This document shows positions 42,880-52,100 of a DNA stretch of 59,471 nucleotides, in pieces. How positions within the stretch are numbered: the stretch's first letter is position 1; each line of letters starts with the position of its first letter. The stretch is from Oscillatoriales cyanobacterium (GTDB lineage Bacteria; Cyanobacteriota; Cyanobacteriia; Cyanobacteriales; Microcoleaceae). A model generated the notes under the pieces. The model was not told the DNA's origin and did no database searches. It saw only the letters and a list, made by a program, of their open reading frames with translations. The DNA is taken from NCBI GenBank assembly GCA_004292955.1, contig RDXX01000031.1:1-59471 (forward strand), written 5' to 3'. The position numbers were made by a program, and so were the translations under genes.

Positions 42880-43941
42880 ATGCAAAACTTTCGTAATTAC
42901 TATCAAATACTGGGAGTGCCCAGAGATGCTACGGCTGACGAGATAAAAAAAGCCTATCGACGACTCGCGAGACAGTTACACCCTGACGTGAATCCCGGAG
43001 ATAAATCTTCCGAAGATAGGTTTAAAGATATTAATGAAGCTTACGATATTCTTTCCGATCTCGAAAAGCGCGCTCAATACGATCAGTTTAGTAAATTCTG
43101 GAAACAAAAGGGATTTCAAGGCAAACAAGGCGTAAAACTTCCCAATTTTACAAGTTGGGGAAATAGTAAAAATAGCCGCAAAAAGCCTGCCGAAGATATC
43201 GATTTTAGCGATTACTCAGATTTTAATAAATTTCTCGATCAAGTCCTCGGAAGGCGCCGGGAAGTGAGGATGGCGACAGAGAATGATGCACCGCGAGTTC
43301 CCACTTCGGAACCGTGGAATACGGCTTCTAAGAAAACCAGTTATGTTGCTAATTCTCGGGAAGAGAGAAGGGATTTGGACGATCGCGAAATTCGACGCGA
43401 AACCAGGGAAATAGACGATCGCGAAATCAGACAAGACATTGATGCGAGGCTGACTCTGCCTTTGGAAAGAGCTTATTCCGGCGGTACCGAGCGCATCCGC
43501 TTGGATGACGGGCGGTGGATCGAGGTAAATATGCCTGGGGCGATGGTATCGGGCCAGCGAATTCGCCTGCGAAATCAAGGTATTGGCGGTGGCGATTTGT
43601 ACTTAAAAATCACCGTTTCTCCCCATCCATTTTTCCGCTTGGAAATGTCGGATATTTGCTGCGAATTGCCACTGACACCCTGCGAAGCGGTACTTGGTGG
43701 AGACATTGAAGTGCCGACTCTAGACGGCTTGGTTAAGATGAAACTGCCACCGGGAGTCACGTCTGGGAAGCGGTTGCGGCTGGCGAATAAGGGCTATCCG
43801 ACTGGAAATGGCGATCGGGGAGATCAGCTAGTAGAAATTCAGGTGTTAATTCCCAAGGAAATTAGTGACGAAGAACGGGAATTGTACGAAAAATTGCGGC
43901 AAATTGAGACTTTTAAACCGCGTCAGAATTTGTATGATTAA
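42880..43941 (+). CDS. dnaJ: DnaJ-type co-chaperone without zinc finger (CbpA-like), DnaK3 partner
   Basis: 353 aa. The J domain (residues ~4-70) is intact: YYQILGVPRDATADEIKKAY, RRLARQLHPDVNPGDKSSED with the HPD motif at about 35-37, and FKDINEAYDILSD. A charged linker follows, then the DnaJ C-terminal substrate domains (ARLTLPLERAYSGGTERIRL; GGDLYLKITVSPHPFFRLEM; GDIEVPTLDGLVKMKLPPGV). The Cys-rich zinc finger of type I DnaJ is missing. The dnaK3-dnaJ order is conserved in cyanobacteria. Translation starts directly after a long pyrimidine heptamer array, so its ribosome binding is unusual. Confidence 0.95.
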   Translation: MQNFRNYYQILGVPRDATADEIKKAYRRLARQLHPDVNPGDKSSEDRFKDINEAYDILSDLEKRAQYDQFSKFWKQKGFQGKQGVKLPNFTSWGNSKNSRKKPAEDIDFSDYSDFNKFLDQVLGRRREVRMATENDAPRVPTSEPWNTASKKTSYVANSREERRDLDDREIRRETREIDDREIRQDIDARLTLPLERAYSGGTERIRLDDGRWIEVNMPGAMVSGQRIRLRNQGIGGGDLYLKITVSPHPFFRLEMSDICCELPLTPCEAVLGGDIEVPTLDGLVKMKLPPGVTSGKRLRLANKGYPTGNGDRGDQLVEIQVLIPKEISDEERELYEKLRQIETFKPRQNLYD

Positions 43942-43947
43942 TTGTAG

Positions 43948-43994
43948 GGTGCGCACTGCGCACCTTACCGAAATGTAGGTGCGCACTGCGCACC
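43948..43994. repeat. Two palindromes GGTGCGCACTGCGCACC after dnaJ
   Basis: The 17-bp near-palindrome occurs twice with 13 bp between, just past the dnaJ stop codon. Similar to 8910-8926. Possibly the transcript end. Confidence 0.8.
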
Positions 43995-44036
43995 TTACCC
44001 ATCAGCCAATTCCGCCTTGAGGGCGTCAGGGGTTTC

Positions 44037-44241
44037 CCATCACCCATCACCCATCACCCATCACCCATTACCGATTACCGATTACCGATTACCCATTACC
44101 GATTACCCATTACCGATTACCCATTACCGATTACCCATTACCCATTACCGATTACCCATTACCGATTACCGATTACCCATTACCCATTACCCATTACCGA
44201 TTACCCATTACCCATTACCCATTACCCATTACCCATTACCT
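44037..44241. repeat. Heptamer tandem array ATTACCC/ATTACCG/ATCACCC
   Basis: About 29 heptamers, in mixed order, fill the whole leader of the Rpn-family gene and end three bases before its ATG. It is the longest heptamer array in the window. It stays open in frame but is not protein-coding. Confidence 0.95.
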
Positions 44242-44243
44242 AT

Positions 44244-45218
44244 ATGTTCACATTCATCAATCCTAAAACTGATTTTGCCTTCAAAAAAATCTTTGGTTCT
44301 GAAAATAGCAAAGACATTCTAATTAGTTTTTTGAATGCCTTGCTATATGACAATCAGCCCACCATCGAAAGTTTAGAAATCGTCGATCCTTATTCATTGC
44401 CGCTAATTCGAGGTCTTAAGGATACTTACTTAGATATTAGAGCCAACTTAAATGACGGCACAACTGTCATTATCGAGATGCAGGTTTTGAACGTAGAGGC
44501 TTTTGAAAAGCGAATTTTGTACAATGCAGCCAAAGCTTATTCCACGCAATTAGAAACAGCCGATCAATATGTAATGTTGAATCCAGTGATTGCCTTGACA
44601 ATTACTGATTTTGAAATGTTTGAGGATTTTGACAAAGTAACTTCGCGGTTTGTTCTGAAAGAAAGAGAGTTTTTAAGTGATTATCCTATTTACGATATCG
44701 AATTAGTTTTTGTCGAGTTACCCAAGTTTAAAAAAAGTCTGGAGGAGTTAGAAACTTTGACCGACAAATGGCTTTATTTTCTCAAAACTGCCAGAGACTT
44801 AAACACAGTACCTGAAACAATGGAAGTTGTGCCAGAAATCAATAAAGCATTTGCAATAGCAAGTAGAGCTAATTTGAATCGTGACGAGTTAAGTGACTTG
44901 CTAAAACAGGAGATTTATATCCAAGATCGGCGAGGTGCAATATCTAAAGCAGTGCGAATAGGAACAGAAAAAGGCAGAGAAGAAGGCAGAGAAGAAGGCA
45001 GAGAAGAAGGCAGAGAAGAAGGAATCAAAACAGGACAAATAGCACTGATTGTTCGTCTGTTGGAACGCCGTGTAGGTGCTGTCACTCCCGAAGTTCAAAG
45101 TCAAATCGGGGAATTGTCGATCGCGAAATTAGAAGATTTAGGAGAAGCTTTGCTCAATTTTACCCAAATCTCGGACTTAGCAGCTTGGCTGGAAACACAA
45201 GATTTAGCCGCCCAATAG
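44244..45218 (+). CDS. Rpn-family PD-(D/E)XK nuclease with DUF4351 tail
   Basis: 324 aa. FINPKTDFAFKKIFGSENSK, KDTYLDIRANLNDGTTVIIE and MQVLNVEAFEKRILYNAAKA show the PD-(D/E)XK transposase-like fold (candidate Asp in YLDI, then IEMQ). These RpnA-like proteins cleave DNA and promote recombination in E. coli. The ~50 C-terminal residues (LIVRLLERRVGAVTPEVQSQ; LEDLGEALLNFTQISDLAAW) match DUF4351. Between them lies GREEGREEGREEGREEG, from a 12-bp tandem repeat (GGCAGAGAAGAA) whose copy number can change without shifting the frame. It follows a 200-bp heptamer array and has no Shine-Dalgarno. Confidence 0.88.
   Translation: MFTFINPKTDFAFKKIFGSENSKDILISFLNALLYDNQPTIESLEIVDPYSLPLIRGLKDTYLDIRANLNDGTTVIIEMQVLNVEAFEKRILYNAAKAYSTQLETADQYVMLNPVIALTITDFEMFEDFDKVTSRFVLKEREFLSDYPIYDIELVFVELPKFKKSLEELETLTDKWLYFLKTARDLNTVPETMEVVPEINKAFAIASRANLNRDELSDLLKQEIYIQDRRGAISKAVRIGTEKGREEGREEGREEGREEGIKTGQIALIVRLLERRVGAVTPEVQSQIGELSIAKLEDLGEALLNFTQISDLAAWLETQDLAAQ
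44973..45021 (+). repeat. In-frame 12-bp tandem repeat in the Rpn gene
   Basis: Four copies of GGCAGAGAAGAA encode the (GREE)n linker between the nuclease and the DUF4351 domain. Confidence 0.9.
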
Positions 45219-45249
45219 CCGTTAGCGCAGCCCTCGAAGAGGATCGCAC
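45217..45249. repeat. 33-bp repeat, exact inverted copy of 39654-39686
   Basis: AGCCGTTAGCGCAGCCCTCG followed by AAGAGGATCGCAC. It overlaps the stop codon of the Rpn-family gene. Confidence 0.95.
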
Positions 45250-45359
45250 TTTCAGCCATCCTCGATAACATAAGTAGAATTACTGTTGCAAATATTCAGG
45301 AACTAGCCGAAAATTAACCCTAAGCTAATTTTCCCACAATACAGGAGCATTCTGCCGCG

Positions 45360-47795
45360 ATGACTCAAATGCCGCCTCAATGCAAAAATCTGCAAGAGCA
45401 AGTTGACTCTCTACTGCAACTGCTGCGTCAGGAACCGTCTTTGCGACAACAAGATATCACGGCGGTACAAGCTTCTCTAAAAAAGGCAATTTCTCCCGAG
45501 TTTGAGATTGTGTTTGCGGGCGCTTTTAGTGCGGGAAAATCAATGCTGATTAATGCTTTGTTGGAGCGAGAATTGCTCTACAGTGCGGTCGGACACGCAA
45601 CCGGTACTGAATGCTATATCGCCTACGCTGAATCTACCCAAAAAGAGCGTGTTGTTCTCACTTTTTCGAGCGAAGTTGAGATTCGCCAGCAAGCCTATGC
45701 TCTTTGCGAACAGTTAAATTTAACTACTGAAATTGATATTAATCTCACAGATGTAGTTAAAATTTTAGCTCAGGGATGCAGCATAATTATCGAAAAGGAA
45801 GGCGGAGAAAATAAATCGGAGAGAGCTAAACAAGCGAAGGCTTTGACTCTACTTTTAGAAGGGTTTGAAGCGAATCGCGATCGCATTCAAGCTGTGGAAA
45901 ATGCAACTTATTCGATGGAACAGTTTAATTTTTCCAATCTCAAGGAAGCTGCAAGTTACGCGCGGCGCGGTAGCAACAGCGCTGTACTCAAGCGAGTTGA
46001 ATATTACTGTTACCATCCGCTGCTGCAAGATGGGAATATTATTATTGATACGCCGGGAATTGATGCGCCTGTCAAACAGGATGCGGAATTGACCTATGAT
46101 AAGATTGAAAGCCCGGATACTTCGGCGGTTGTGTGCGTCTTGAAGGCTGCGTCGTCTGGGGAAATGACGACGGAAGAGACGGAGTTGATGGAAAAAACGC
46201 GATCGAATCCCGGAATTCGCGATCGCCTGTTTTACATTTTCAACCGCATTGACGAAACTTGGTACAACGCGCAACTGATCCAGCGCTTGGAAAATCTGAT
46301 TAATTCCGACTTTCGCGACACCGCCAGAGTCTATAAAACCAGCGGATTGCTGGGATTCTACGGGAGTTTGATAAAAGGGACAACCGGGCGCGATCGCTTT
46401 GGTTTGGATAGCATATTTGTCGAAAGTCGCGATCGAGTTGATGCAGACACGAATGCGGATAGTAAAAGTGAAAACACTGAAGAAACACCGCTATTTGTCA
46501 GCGAATTTAACCGCTACTGTGCGAATTCCGGGAAACTATCTCCCAGCAAATTTCGGATTTCAGTTAACAGCTACGAAACGCCCAGTCAAAACTACGTGCG
46601 GATTCTGGCAGAACAAGGTCAACCATTAATTCAGCAATTAATTCAAGATAGCGGCATCGAAGATTTTCGCACAGCCATCACCGATTATCTCACAAAAGAA
46701 AAGCGCCCGCAACTGTTCAGAAATCTCGCTGACGATTTAGAGGATTTGTGCATTCAACTGCGGAAACAATACCAAACAATTCAGCGGAATTTGGACAGCC
46801 AGCCCCGCGAAATTGAAGCGATGAAAGCCCAAGAACTTTTACGTCTAAATCAAGAATTGCAGCAAGTCGGACAGGAATTTCGAGAACATATCGCCAAAGA
46901 AGTCAATGATATGATTATGAACAGATGCGATATTTTCGATACAGATTTTCGCCAACTGCAATCTCGGATGATTCGCCGCTTGGATGAATTGCTAGATGGA
47001 TTTTCGGTTGAGGCGGCTTACGGACGAACTTTGATGACTCATCCGCGGAATGCTACTGCACCTTTAATTGCGGTTTTAGTGGAAGCGCTTTATTATTTAG
47101 CCAATCAGTTGGAAGATATTTTAGTAGAGGCTACTAAGTCACTGGTTGAGAATTATTTCCAGTATTTAAAAGACAGCATTCGTAAGTCAGAATATTATCG
47201 ATTACTTTATCGGTTGTTGGGGAATGACGGGGGAATTGAACAGCAGTTAGAGGAGTTGTCACAGCGGGTTTCTCGTGCTTTGGTGAATGCGGCGGGCGTG
47301 GAGTGCGATCGCTACGTGCGAGAAAGTCCCCGTTTTTACGACGAAGGCACGTTTTCGATTTACCAATTCCGGGAAACATTGCAGCAAACATCCCAAGGTT
47401 TTGACTGCGAAAATATGGTAGACGCGCAACCAGCAATTCGGCAATTATTGAGGCTAGATTTTGAGCCAAAAGTATCGAAAACCATTCGGCAAACTTTCCG
47501 CCAAACTGTGAATCAAACGCTGAAAGAGCATTTGTTACCGATGGCGGAACAGCAAGCTGATGATATTTTGCAGAAATACAGTCAAGCCCGCGATTATTTG
47601 GAGCAAACTTTGGCACAGGAAGCTGAGGAGAAGATTGCTAAGAATCTGCGGCTGCAAGCTGAGAATGAAGAGAAGATTCAAGAGTACGATCGGGCAGTTT
47701 CTGGAATCAATAGTTGTTTGCAGGCGATGAAGTTGCACGAGCATTTGTTGCCTGTAATTGGAGAAAATAATAGCGTTGTTGTGGATTGTGAATGA
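45360..47795 (+). CDS. Bacterial dynamin-like GTPase
   Basis: 811 aa. P-loop GAFSAGKSMLINALLERELL (from about residue 54), switch I threonine in GHATGTECYIAYAE, DTPGIDAPV (about 230) and NRID (about 300) show a large dynamin-type GTPase. The long helical rest has coiled coils (about 480-530 and 745-790). One hydrophobic stretch near 560-580 (APLIAVLVEALYYLANQL) may be the membrane paddle. Bacterial dynamin-like proteins fuse or reshape membranes, and some protect against phage. A duplicated partner often follows in tandem; here there is none. Confidence 0.88.
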   Translation: MTQMPPQCKNLQEQVDSLLQLLRQEPSLRQQDITAVQASLKKAISPEFEIVFAGAFSAGKSMLINALLERELLYSAVGHATGTECYIAYAESTQKERVVLTFSSEVEIRQQAYALCEQLNLTTEIDINLTDVVKILAQGCSIIIEKEGGENKSERAKQAKALTLLLEGFEANRDRIQAVENATYSMEQFNFSNLKEAASYARRGSNSAVLKRVEYYCYHPLLQDGNIIIDTPGIDAPVKQDAELTYDKIESPDTSAVVCVLKAASSGEMTTEETELMEKTRSNPGIRDRLFYIFNRIDETWYNAQLIQRLENLINSDFRDTARVYKTSGLLGFYGSLIKGTTGRDRFGLDSIFVESRDRVDADTNADSKSENTEETPLFVSEFNRYCANSGKLSPSKFRISVNSYETPSQNYVRILAEQGQPLIQQLIQDSGIEDFRTAITDYLTKEKRPQLFRNLADDLEDLCIQLRKQYQTIQRNLDSQPREIEAMKAQELLRLNQELQQVGQEFREHIAKEVNDMIMNRCDIFDTDFRQLQSRMIRRLDELLDGFSVEAAYGRTLMTHPRNATAPLIAVLVEALYYLANQLEDILVEATKSLVENYFQYLKDSIRKSEYYRLLYRLLGNDGGIEQQLEELSQRVSRALVNAAGVECDRYVRESPRFYDEGTFSIYQFRETLQQTSQGFDCENMVDAQPAIRQLLRLDFEPKVSKTIRQTFRQTVNQTLKEHLLPMAEQQADDILQKYSQARDYLEQTLAQEAEEKIAKNLRLQAENEEKIQEYDRAVSGINSCLQAMKLHEHLLPVIGENNSVVVDCE

Positions 47796-47820
47796 TTGCA
47801 ATTTTGGCGATCGAAATTAC

Positions 47821-47932
47821 GGCGATTGGAAATCGCGTCTACAGAGACAAAACCCGCCTGCGCGGGTTGAAAGAAAACATTCTTAGTCCGCGGAGGCGGA
47901 CATTGTTTGTGTAGACGCGAATTCTATTCGCC
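47821..47932. mobile_element. 112-bp MITE-like element with two internal hairpins
   Basis: The ends GGCGATTGGAAATCGCGTCT then ACAGAGACAAA, and TTTGTGTAGACGCGAATTCT then ATTCGCC, are imperfect inverted repeats. Inside are the hairpins AACCCGCCTGCGCGGGTT and GTCCGCGGAGGCGGAC. This kind of element is frequent in filamentous cyanobacteria. Non-coding. Confidence 0.8.
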
Positions 47933-47991
47933 CGGTATCTTTATTGTGTCGATCGTGCTATAATGACAAGTAAATAGCGATCGCCAATCCT

Positions 47992-48180
47992 ATGAACATT
48001 CGCCAAAAACTTCTAACTATAATTGAGCAACTTCCCGATAATAAGTTGGCAATACTTCTCAACCTAGCCCTGTTTTGGACAAGAGGGAAAGAATCTATTC
48101 AACCGATGCTTGAATCTCAAGCTTATCAAGAGTGGCTGAGTGCGGAAAATGACATTTATGACGAACTATTTGCCAGCTAA
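47992..48180 (+). CDS. Small protein, possible orphan antitoxin
   Basis: 62 aa. MNIRQKLLTIIEQLPDNKLA then ILLNLALFW resembles the N-terminal helices of short cyanobacterial antitoxins of the DUF2281 kind, and the rest is acidic (AENDIYDELFAS). The downstream toxin gene is missing: an overlapping ATG at 48160 opens only about 22 codons. Expression is plausible, with TATAAT at about 47958. Function uncertain. Confidence 0.5.
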   Translation: MNIRQKLLTIIEQLPDNKLAILLNLALFWTRGKESIQPMLESQAYQEWLSAENDIYDELFAS

Positions 48181-48227
48181 TTCATCAAACATCCGCGTTA
48201 ATCAGCGTTCATCAGCGGTTAAAAATA

Positions 48228-48473
48228 ATGTCTAAAACCCCGAGAATCCGCATTCCTCCAGAAGTCAGAAAATACGTATTCACCCGCAACAAATATCAGT
48301 GCCAAAGCTGCGGCCAAACCAAACTAGAAGCAGAACTGTCGATCGATCATATCATCCCCCTAGCCCGCGGCGGCAGCAACGACATCAGCAACCTGCAAAC
48401 CCTCTGCTGCACCTGCAACCAAAGGAAAACCGACAAACTAGACCCGCGCTTTAAGCGACACTTTGACCTGTGA
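48228..48473 (+). CDS. HNH endonuclease
   Basis: 81 aa, a complete minimal HNH nuclease. RKYVFTRNKYQCQSCGQTKL (first CxxC), LSIDHIIPLARGGSNDISNL (His-Asn catalytic core) and QTLCCTCNQRKTDKLDPRF (second CxxC, Asn) show both zinc ligand pairs and the catalytic residues. Such free-standing enzymes may come from mobile elements or belong to DNA repair or defence. No intron or intein is seen around it. Confidence 0.9.
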   Translation: MSKTPRIRIPPEVRKYVFTRNKYQCQSCGQTKLEAELSIDHIIPLARGGSNDISNLQTLCCTCNQRKTDKLDPRFKRHFDL

Positions 48474-48561
48474 TATTTAGTATAATAAGTTTGACCGTTT
48501 GATATGGAAATTGCACTCTGCCATGCGATCGCACTTTTAACTCCTAGCTAGGATAACTGCA

Positions 48562-48798
48562 ATGCTCACAAAAACAGTTGACATACAAGAAGCACAAACA
48601 AATTTAAAAGAGTTATTATCTCTAGCACTTAAAGGTATAGAGGTTGTTCTCACAGAAGGTGGCATTCCCCTTGTACGATTAGCGCCCATTGCATCCCCAG
48701 CTAAGCCGCGCACAGCAGGATTGCACGCTGGAACAATCTGGACAAGTGAGGATTTTGATGAACCGTTATCTGATGAATTCTGGACAGGGAATCTATGA
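48562..48798 (+). CDS. vapB: Phd/YefM-type antitoxin (VapB partner)
   Basis: 78 aa. VDIQEAQTNLKELLSLALKG, IEVVLTEGGIPLVRLAPIAS is the Phd/YefM fold that binds operator DNA; the tail (IWTSEDFDEPLSDEFW) is the usual toxin-wrapping peptide. Its stop overlaps the toxin start (ATGA at 48795-48798). AGGATAAC precedes the ATG. It should repress its own operon together with the toxin. Confidence 0.92.
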   Translation: MLTKTVDIQEAQTNLKELLSLALKGIEVVLTEGGIPLVRLAPIASPAKPRTAGLHAGTIWTSEDFDEPLSDEFWTGNL

Positions 48799-49181
48799 GA
48801 TTACTCCTCGATACTCATACCTTCATTTGGTGGGACAGTTCCCCGCAAAGACTTTCACCAAAAGCTCTTGCCTTGTGTCAAAATCCAGAAAATACTTTGC
48901 TTGTAAGTGTTGCCAGCATTTGGGAAATCCAAATCAAGCTCCAACTTGGTAAACTAAGTCTGAATCTGCCTTTAACAGAAGTGATAGAAAGCCAGCAAGT
49001 GACTAACAATATAGAATTGCTACCTATTACTATTGCTCATGTTTTAGCCTTGAATAACTTACCAACTCATCACAAAGATCCCTTCGATCGCCTATTGATT
49101 GCTCAAGCCAATATAGAAGACGCTGTGTTAGTGAGTTGCGATTCGATATTTGCCAAATATCCGGTCAACATTGACTGGTAA
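48795..49181 (+). CDS. vapC: PIN-domain toxin (VapC family)
   Basis: 128 aa. The four acidic PIN-domain residues can be placed: Asp6 (LLLDTHTFIWW), Glu in SIWEIQIKLQLGKL, Asp near 97 in HHKDPFDRLLIAQAN and Asp in LVSCDSIFAKYPV. VapC toxins cut RNA, mostly tRNA, when the antitoxin is lost. Coupled to the preceding antitoxin by a 4-bp overlap. Convergent with the GH2-like gene, only three bases between stop codons. Confidence 0.93.
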   Translation: MRLLLDTHTFIWWDSSPQRLSPKALALCQNPENTLLVSVASIWEIQIKLQLGKLSLNLPLTEVIESQQVTNNIELLPITIAHVLALNNLPTHHKDPFDRLLIAQANIEDAVLVSCDSIFAKYPVNIDW

Positions 49182-49184
49182 CTC

Positions 49185-52100
49185 CTACCATCGATAATAC
49201 CGATAAGGATCGTCCCCATTCTCAAAATCTGTCTTATAATCCGGGTGATAAAACTCCTGACTCGAACCGTTAAATACAGCACCATCGGCCCTAAAACTTG
49301 CCCCTAAATTAGCTAAAATCTGAGCATTTGCCCGAGTTTGCCGCCAGCGAGTAAAACGCAAATAAGTCTTAGCATCAGCATTCAAACTATCCGGGTCAAT
49401 TTGAGAGAAAATCGCCACGCCCTTACCTACAGCAACCCGGCTTAACAAACCGTCAGCACCGATTTCTCCCCCAGACTTAATCAACCAAGTATCATAAAAA
49501 GAGCGCGATCGCAAATCCGAACCGCTAAGCCCCTTCACCTCATCCCAACCAGGCACCGCCAGCGAACCCCCGAAATCCTTCGCCTGCTGCAAACCCACGC
49601 CCAAACCCGCAACAGGTACTTGACGCGGCAAGAAAAACGCATTTCCGCCACCATTCAAATAAGCACGCAAATCTGCATCTTTCAGATTCGCTTCGGCACC
49701 CACAATCGCCAAACCAGCATCCTGAGAAAGCGCATTAGCCCGCTGATAAATTACCCCCAAACTGTCCAACTTCTTGGCATCTTTGTCTCCCCCAATTAAA
49801 ACCACCTTATCCGGCTTTCCAAGCATTGGAGAATTCGTCCCGTAACTCACAAGTTGCTGGACTAACTGCGCCGCCCCACCATCTACAGAATAATGGTCTT
49901 CCACATCCAACTCGTTTAAAATCAGCCGCCCTTTTCCATAATCCAATTCCATCAGCGGGGAATAAGCTAAATCAAACTCAGATTCCAAAATTGGCCGCCA
50001 ACCGCTGCGGTGCGGCTTCTCAATTGAAGCGCTGCTGACTGCGCCGCGATTTCCCCAATGCCAGCCGTACCAAGGCATATTTGCTGGACTCAATCTCGAT
50101 CCAGTTTGAGTTGTATCTGGATAAGCTTCAACCAGCGTACTTTCCCCCATCCAATCCCGCAAATCTTCACCGTCTAAACCGATAATTGCTGGATGATTGC
50201 TGTCAACTGGATAGGCGCGGCGGCTGACGTGTTCGGCAACTCGCAAACCCATGTTTTTTAGCCATTCCCGGCGCTGAGGAAACACCATTGTTTTGCCGCC
50301 GTTTCGCACGAAATTTTCTAAATTTCCTGGCAAATTTTGCCCGCTAGAAAAAGCTTCCCTACCGATAATTAATAGCGATAAAACTTGCGAACCATTCCAA
50401 GGCACCAGACTATAACCTAACTGCTTTAACATTGCCGATGTTTTGCCAACTGGATCGAAGATTGTTAGCGTATCCTTGATTTTGGCTTGATTGGCAAACA
50501 CCCGGAAAGGAAATGTATCAGAATGCGGCCGATCGCCAATTCGTGCAGTTAAACTAATTTCGCCGTCAGCTTTGCTAGAAATTGTATTTGGCAATTTCAC
50601 GTCAATTGGGAAAAATAGCGTGCCTGCTGTGTCAATTTTCCCCTTCTTCTCCCCAGTTGCTACCTCTTCTCCCCCGACCATAACTCGCCAATTTAATGCA
50701 AAATCTTGCTGCGCTCTGGTATCGTTAATTAATACTATTTGCTTAGCCAATTTGCTGCCTGCAAAAAAGCTGTGATCTTTGGCAGCAAAAGCCTGATTAG
50801 CACCAGCAATCCAAGCTAAAGTCGGGCCGTTATTCTTCATAATTGCCTCCCCTGCCGGATAAATTTTGTAAGCTTCTGGTTGCAAATGATGCATCAGATT
50901 GTTGGACACTTGCTTCAAATAAACACCTCGGCGACCCGATTGAAATCCTCCCAGATCTACCTTGGTTCTGCCAGCATCCGAAACATCCCAACCGTGTCCT
51001 TGCTGCCAAGGAATCATGCCCCCAGACATTCCAAAAGTCCGCCAAGTCCGCCAAGTATTCGTACTGAATAAATACTGCAACTTTTGAAAAGCAGGTGCAA
51101 AATCTAAATCCTTGCTCATGTGCCAGCTTTTATACTGCATATCCTTGACAAATTGCTCGCGAATTTTACGTTTATAAGTGGGAGTTTCTAAGTCGTAAGC
51201 TTGTTTGCCAAAGTAAATTGCTGCAAATTCAGTCATCCAAGGTTCGCTAACAATCACCTTATCAAAACCTTGGCGGTTCCGCATCATGGTCGCGTGCAGA
51301 GGCGTGCCAAATTCTACTACCATGTAGGGCATTTCTCCGGTTTTACTCCACTCTGAAATCCATTCTTCCCTTTCTTGTAACGGCATCACATTTAAATAAG
51401 AATTTAGCGAATAAACATCGCCAAAAGTGCCGCCTTGATGTACCATTACAGGTCTGGTTGGGTCTACAGATTTCATAGCAGCAAAAGCTTCATTTCCCAG
51501 GGGGGTTTTTGCCCGCAAACGCTGGTCTTCGACGGGGCCGATTGTTCCTTCTACTGTTTTCTTGCCGATGCGGCGGGGATTTTGGTCGTCACCGTTGCCG
51601 AAATAATTGGGACTTGTTGCCCACATTAATACTGAGGGATGATTGCGGTAGCGGCGCATTTCTGCTGTCATTCGCCCTTTCCAGCGATCGATAATTTGGC
51701 GGTTATTCCATTGTTCGCTCCAAGCTATGGGAGTAATATCTAATGCGGGCGCCATAATTGGAAAACCTTTGAGATCGGCGCGTTCGGAAAATAGTTCTCT
51801 GAAGTGCCATCTACCCCGTTCGTCGTGATTCCAAGGCCAGATTTCTGCTATATTGAAACCAGCTTTTACATAGGCGTCTATTAAACTGTCTGAAACTTCT
51901 ACTGTGCCACCTTCCCATGTATCGGAATGCAAGGCGGGACGCAGGCGAAACTCGGTGCCATTTAAGAAAAATTTGCGCCCTTGTACCCAAAATTCCCGGA
52001 AGCCGAAGGGTTGGTTGTATTGCGTGTTAACGCCGCTGCCTGTTACTTCTAATTGCAGGGTGTAGAGGTTGGGTTTGCCGGCATCCCAAAGGCGGGGACT

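Noticed and set aside
42616..42906. 96-codon minus-strand frame with KKEEGRG repeats
   Set aside because: Translation of the TTCCCTC heptamer array.
44017..44322. 101-codon frame with repeated ITHYPLP
   Set aside because: Translation of the ATTACCC heptamer array, out of frame with the Rpn gene.
44244..45218. Evidence of an active insertion sequence
   Set aside because: Rpn-family proteins are transposase-like by fold, but no terminal inverted repeats or target duplications closely flank this gene; the 33-bp inverted pair is much farther apart.
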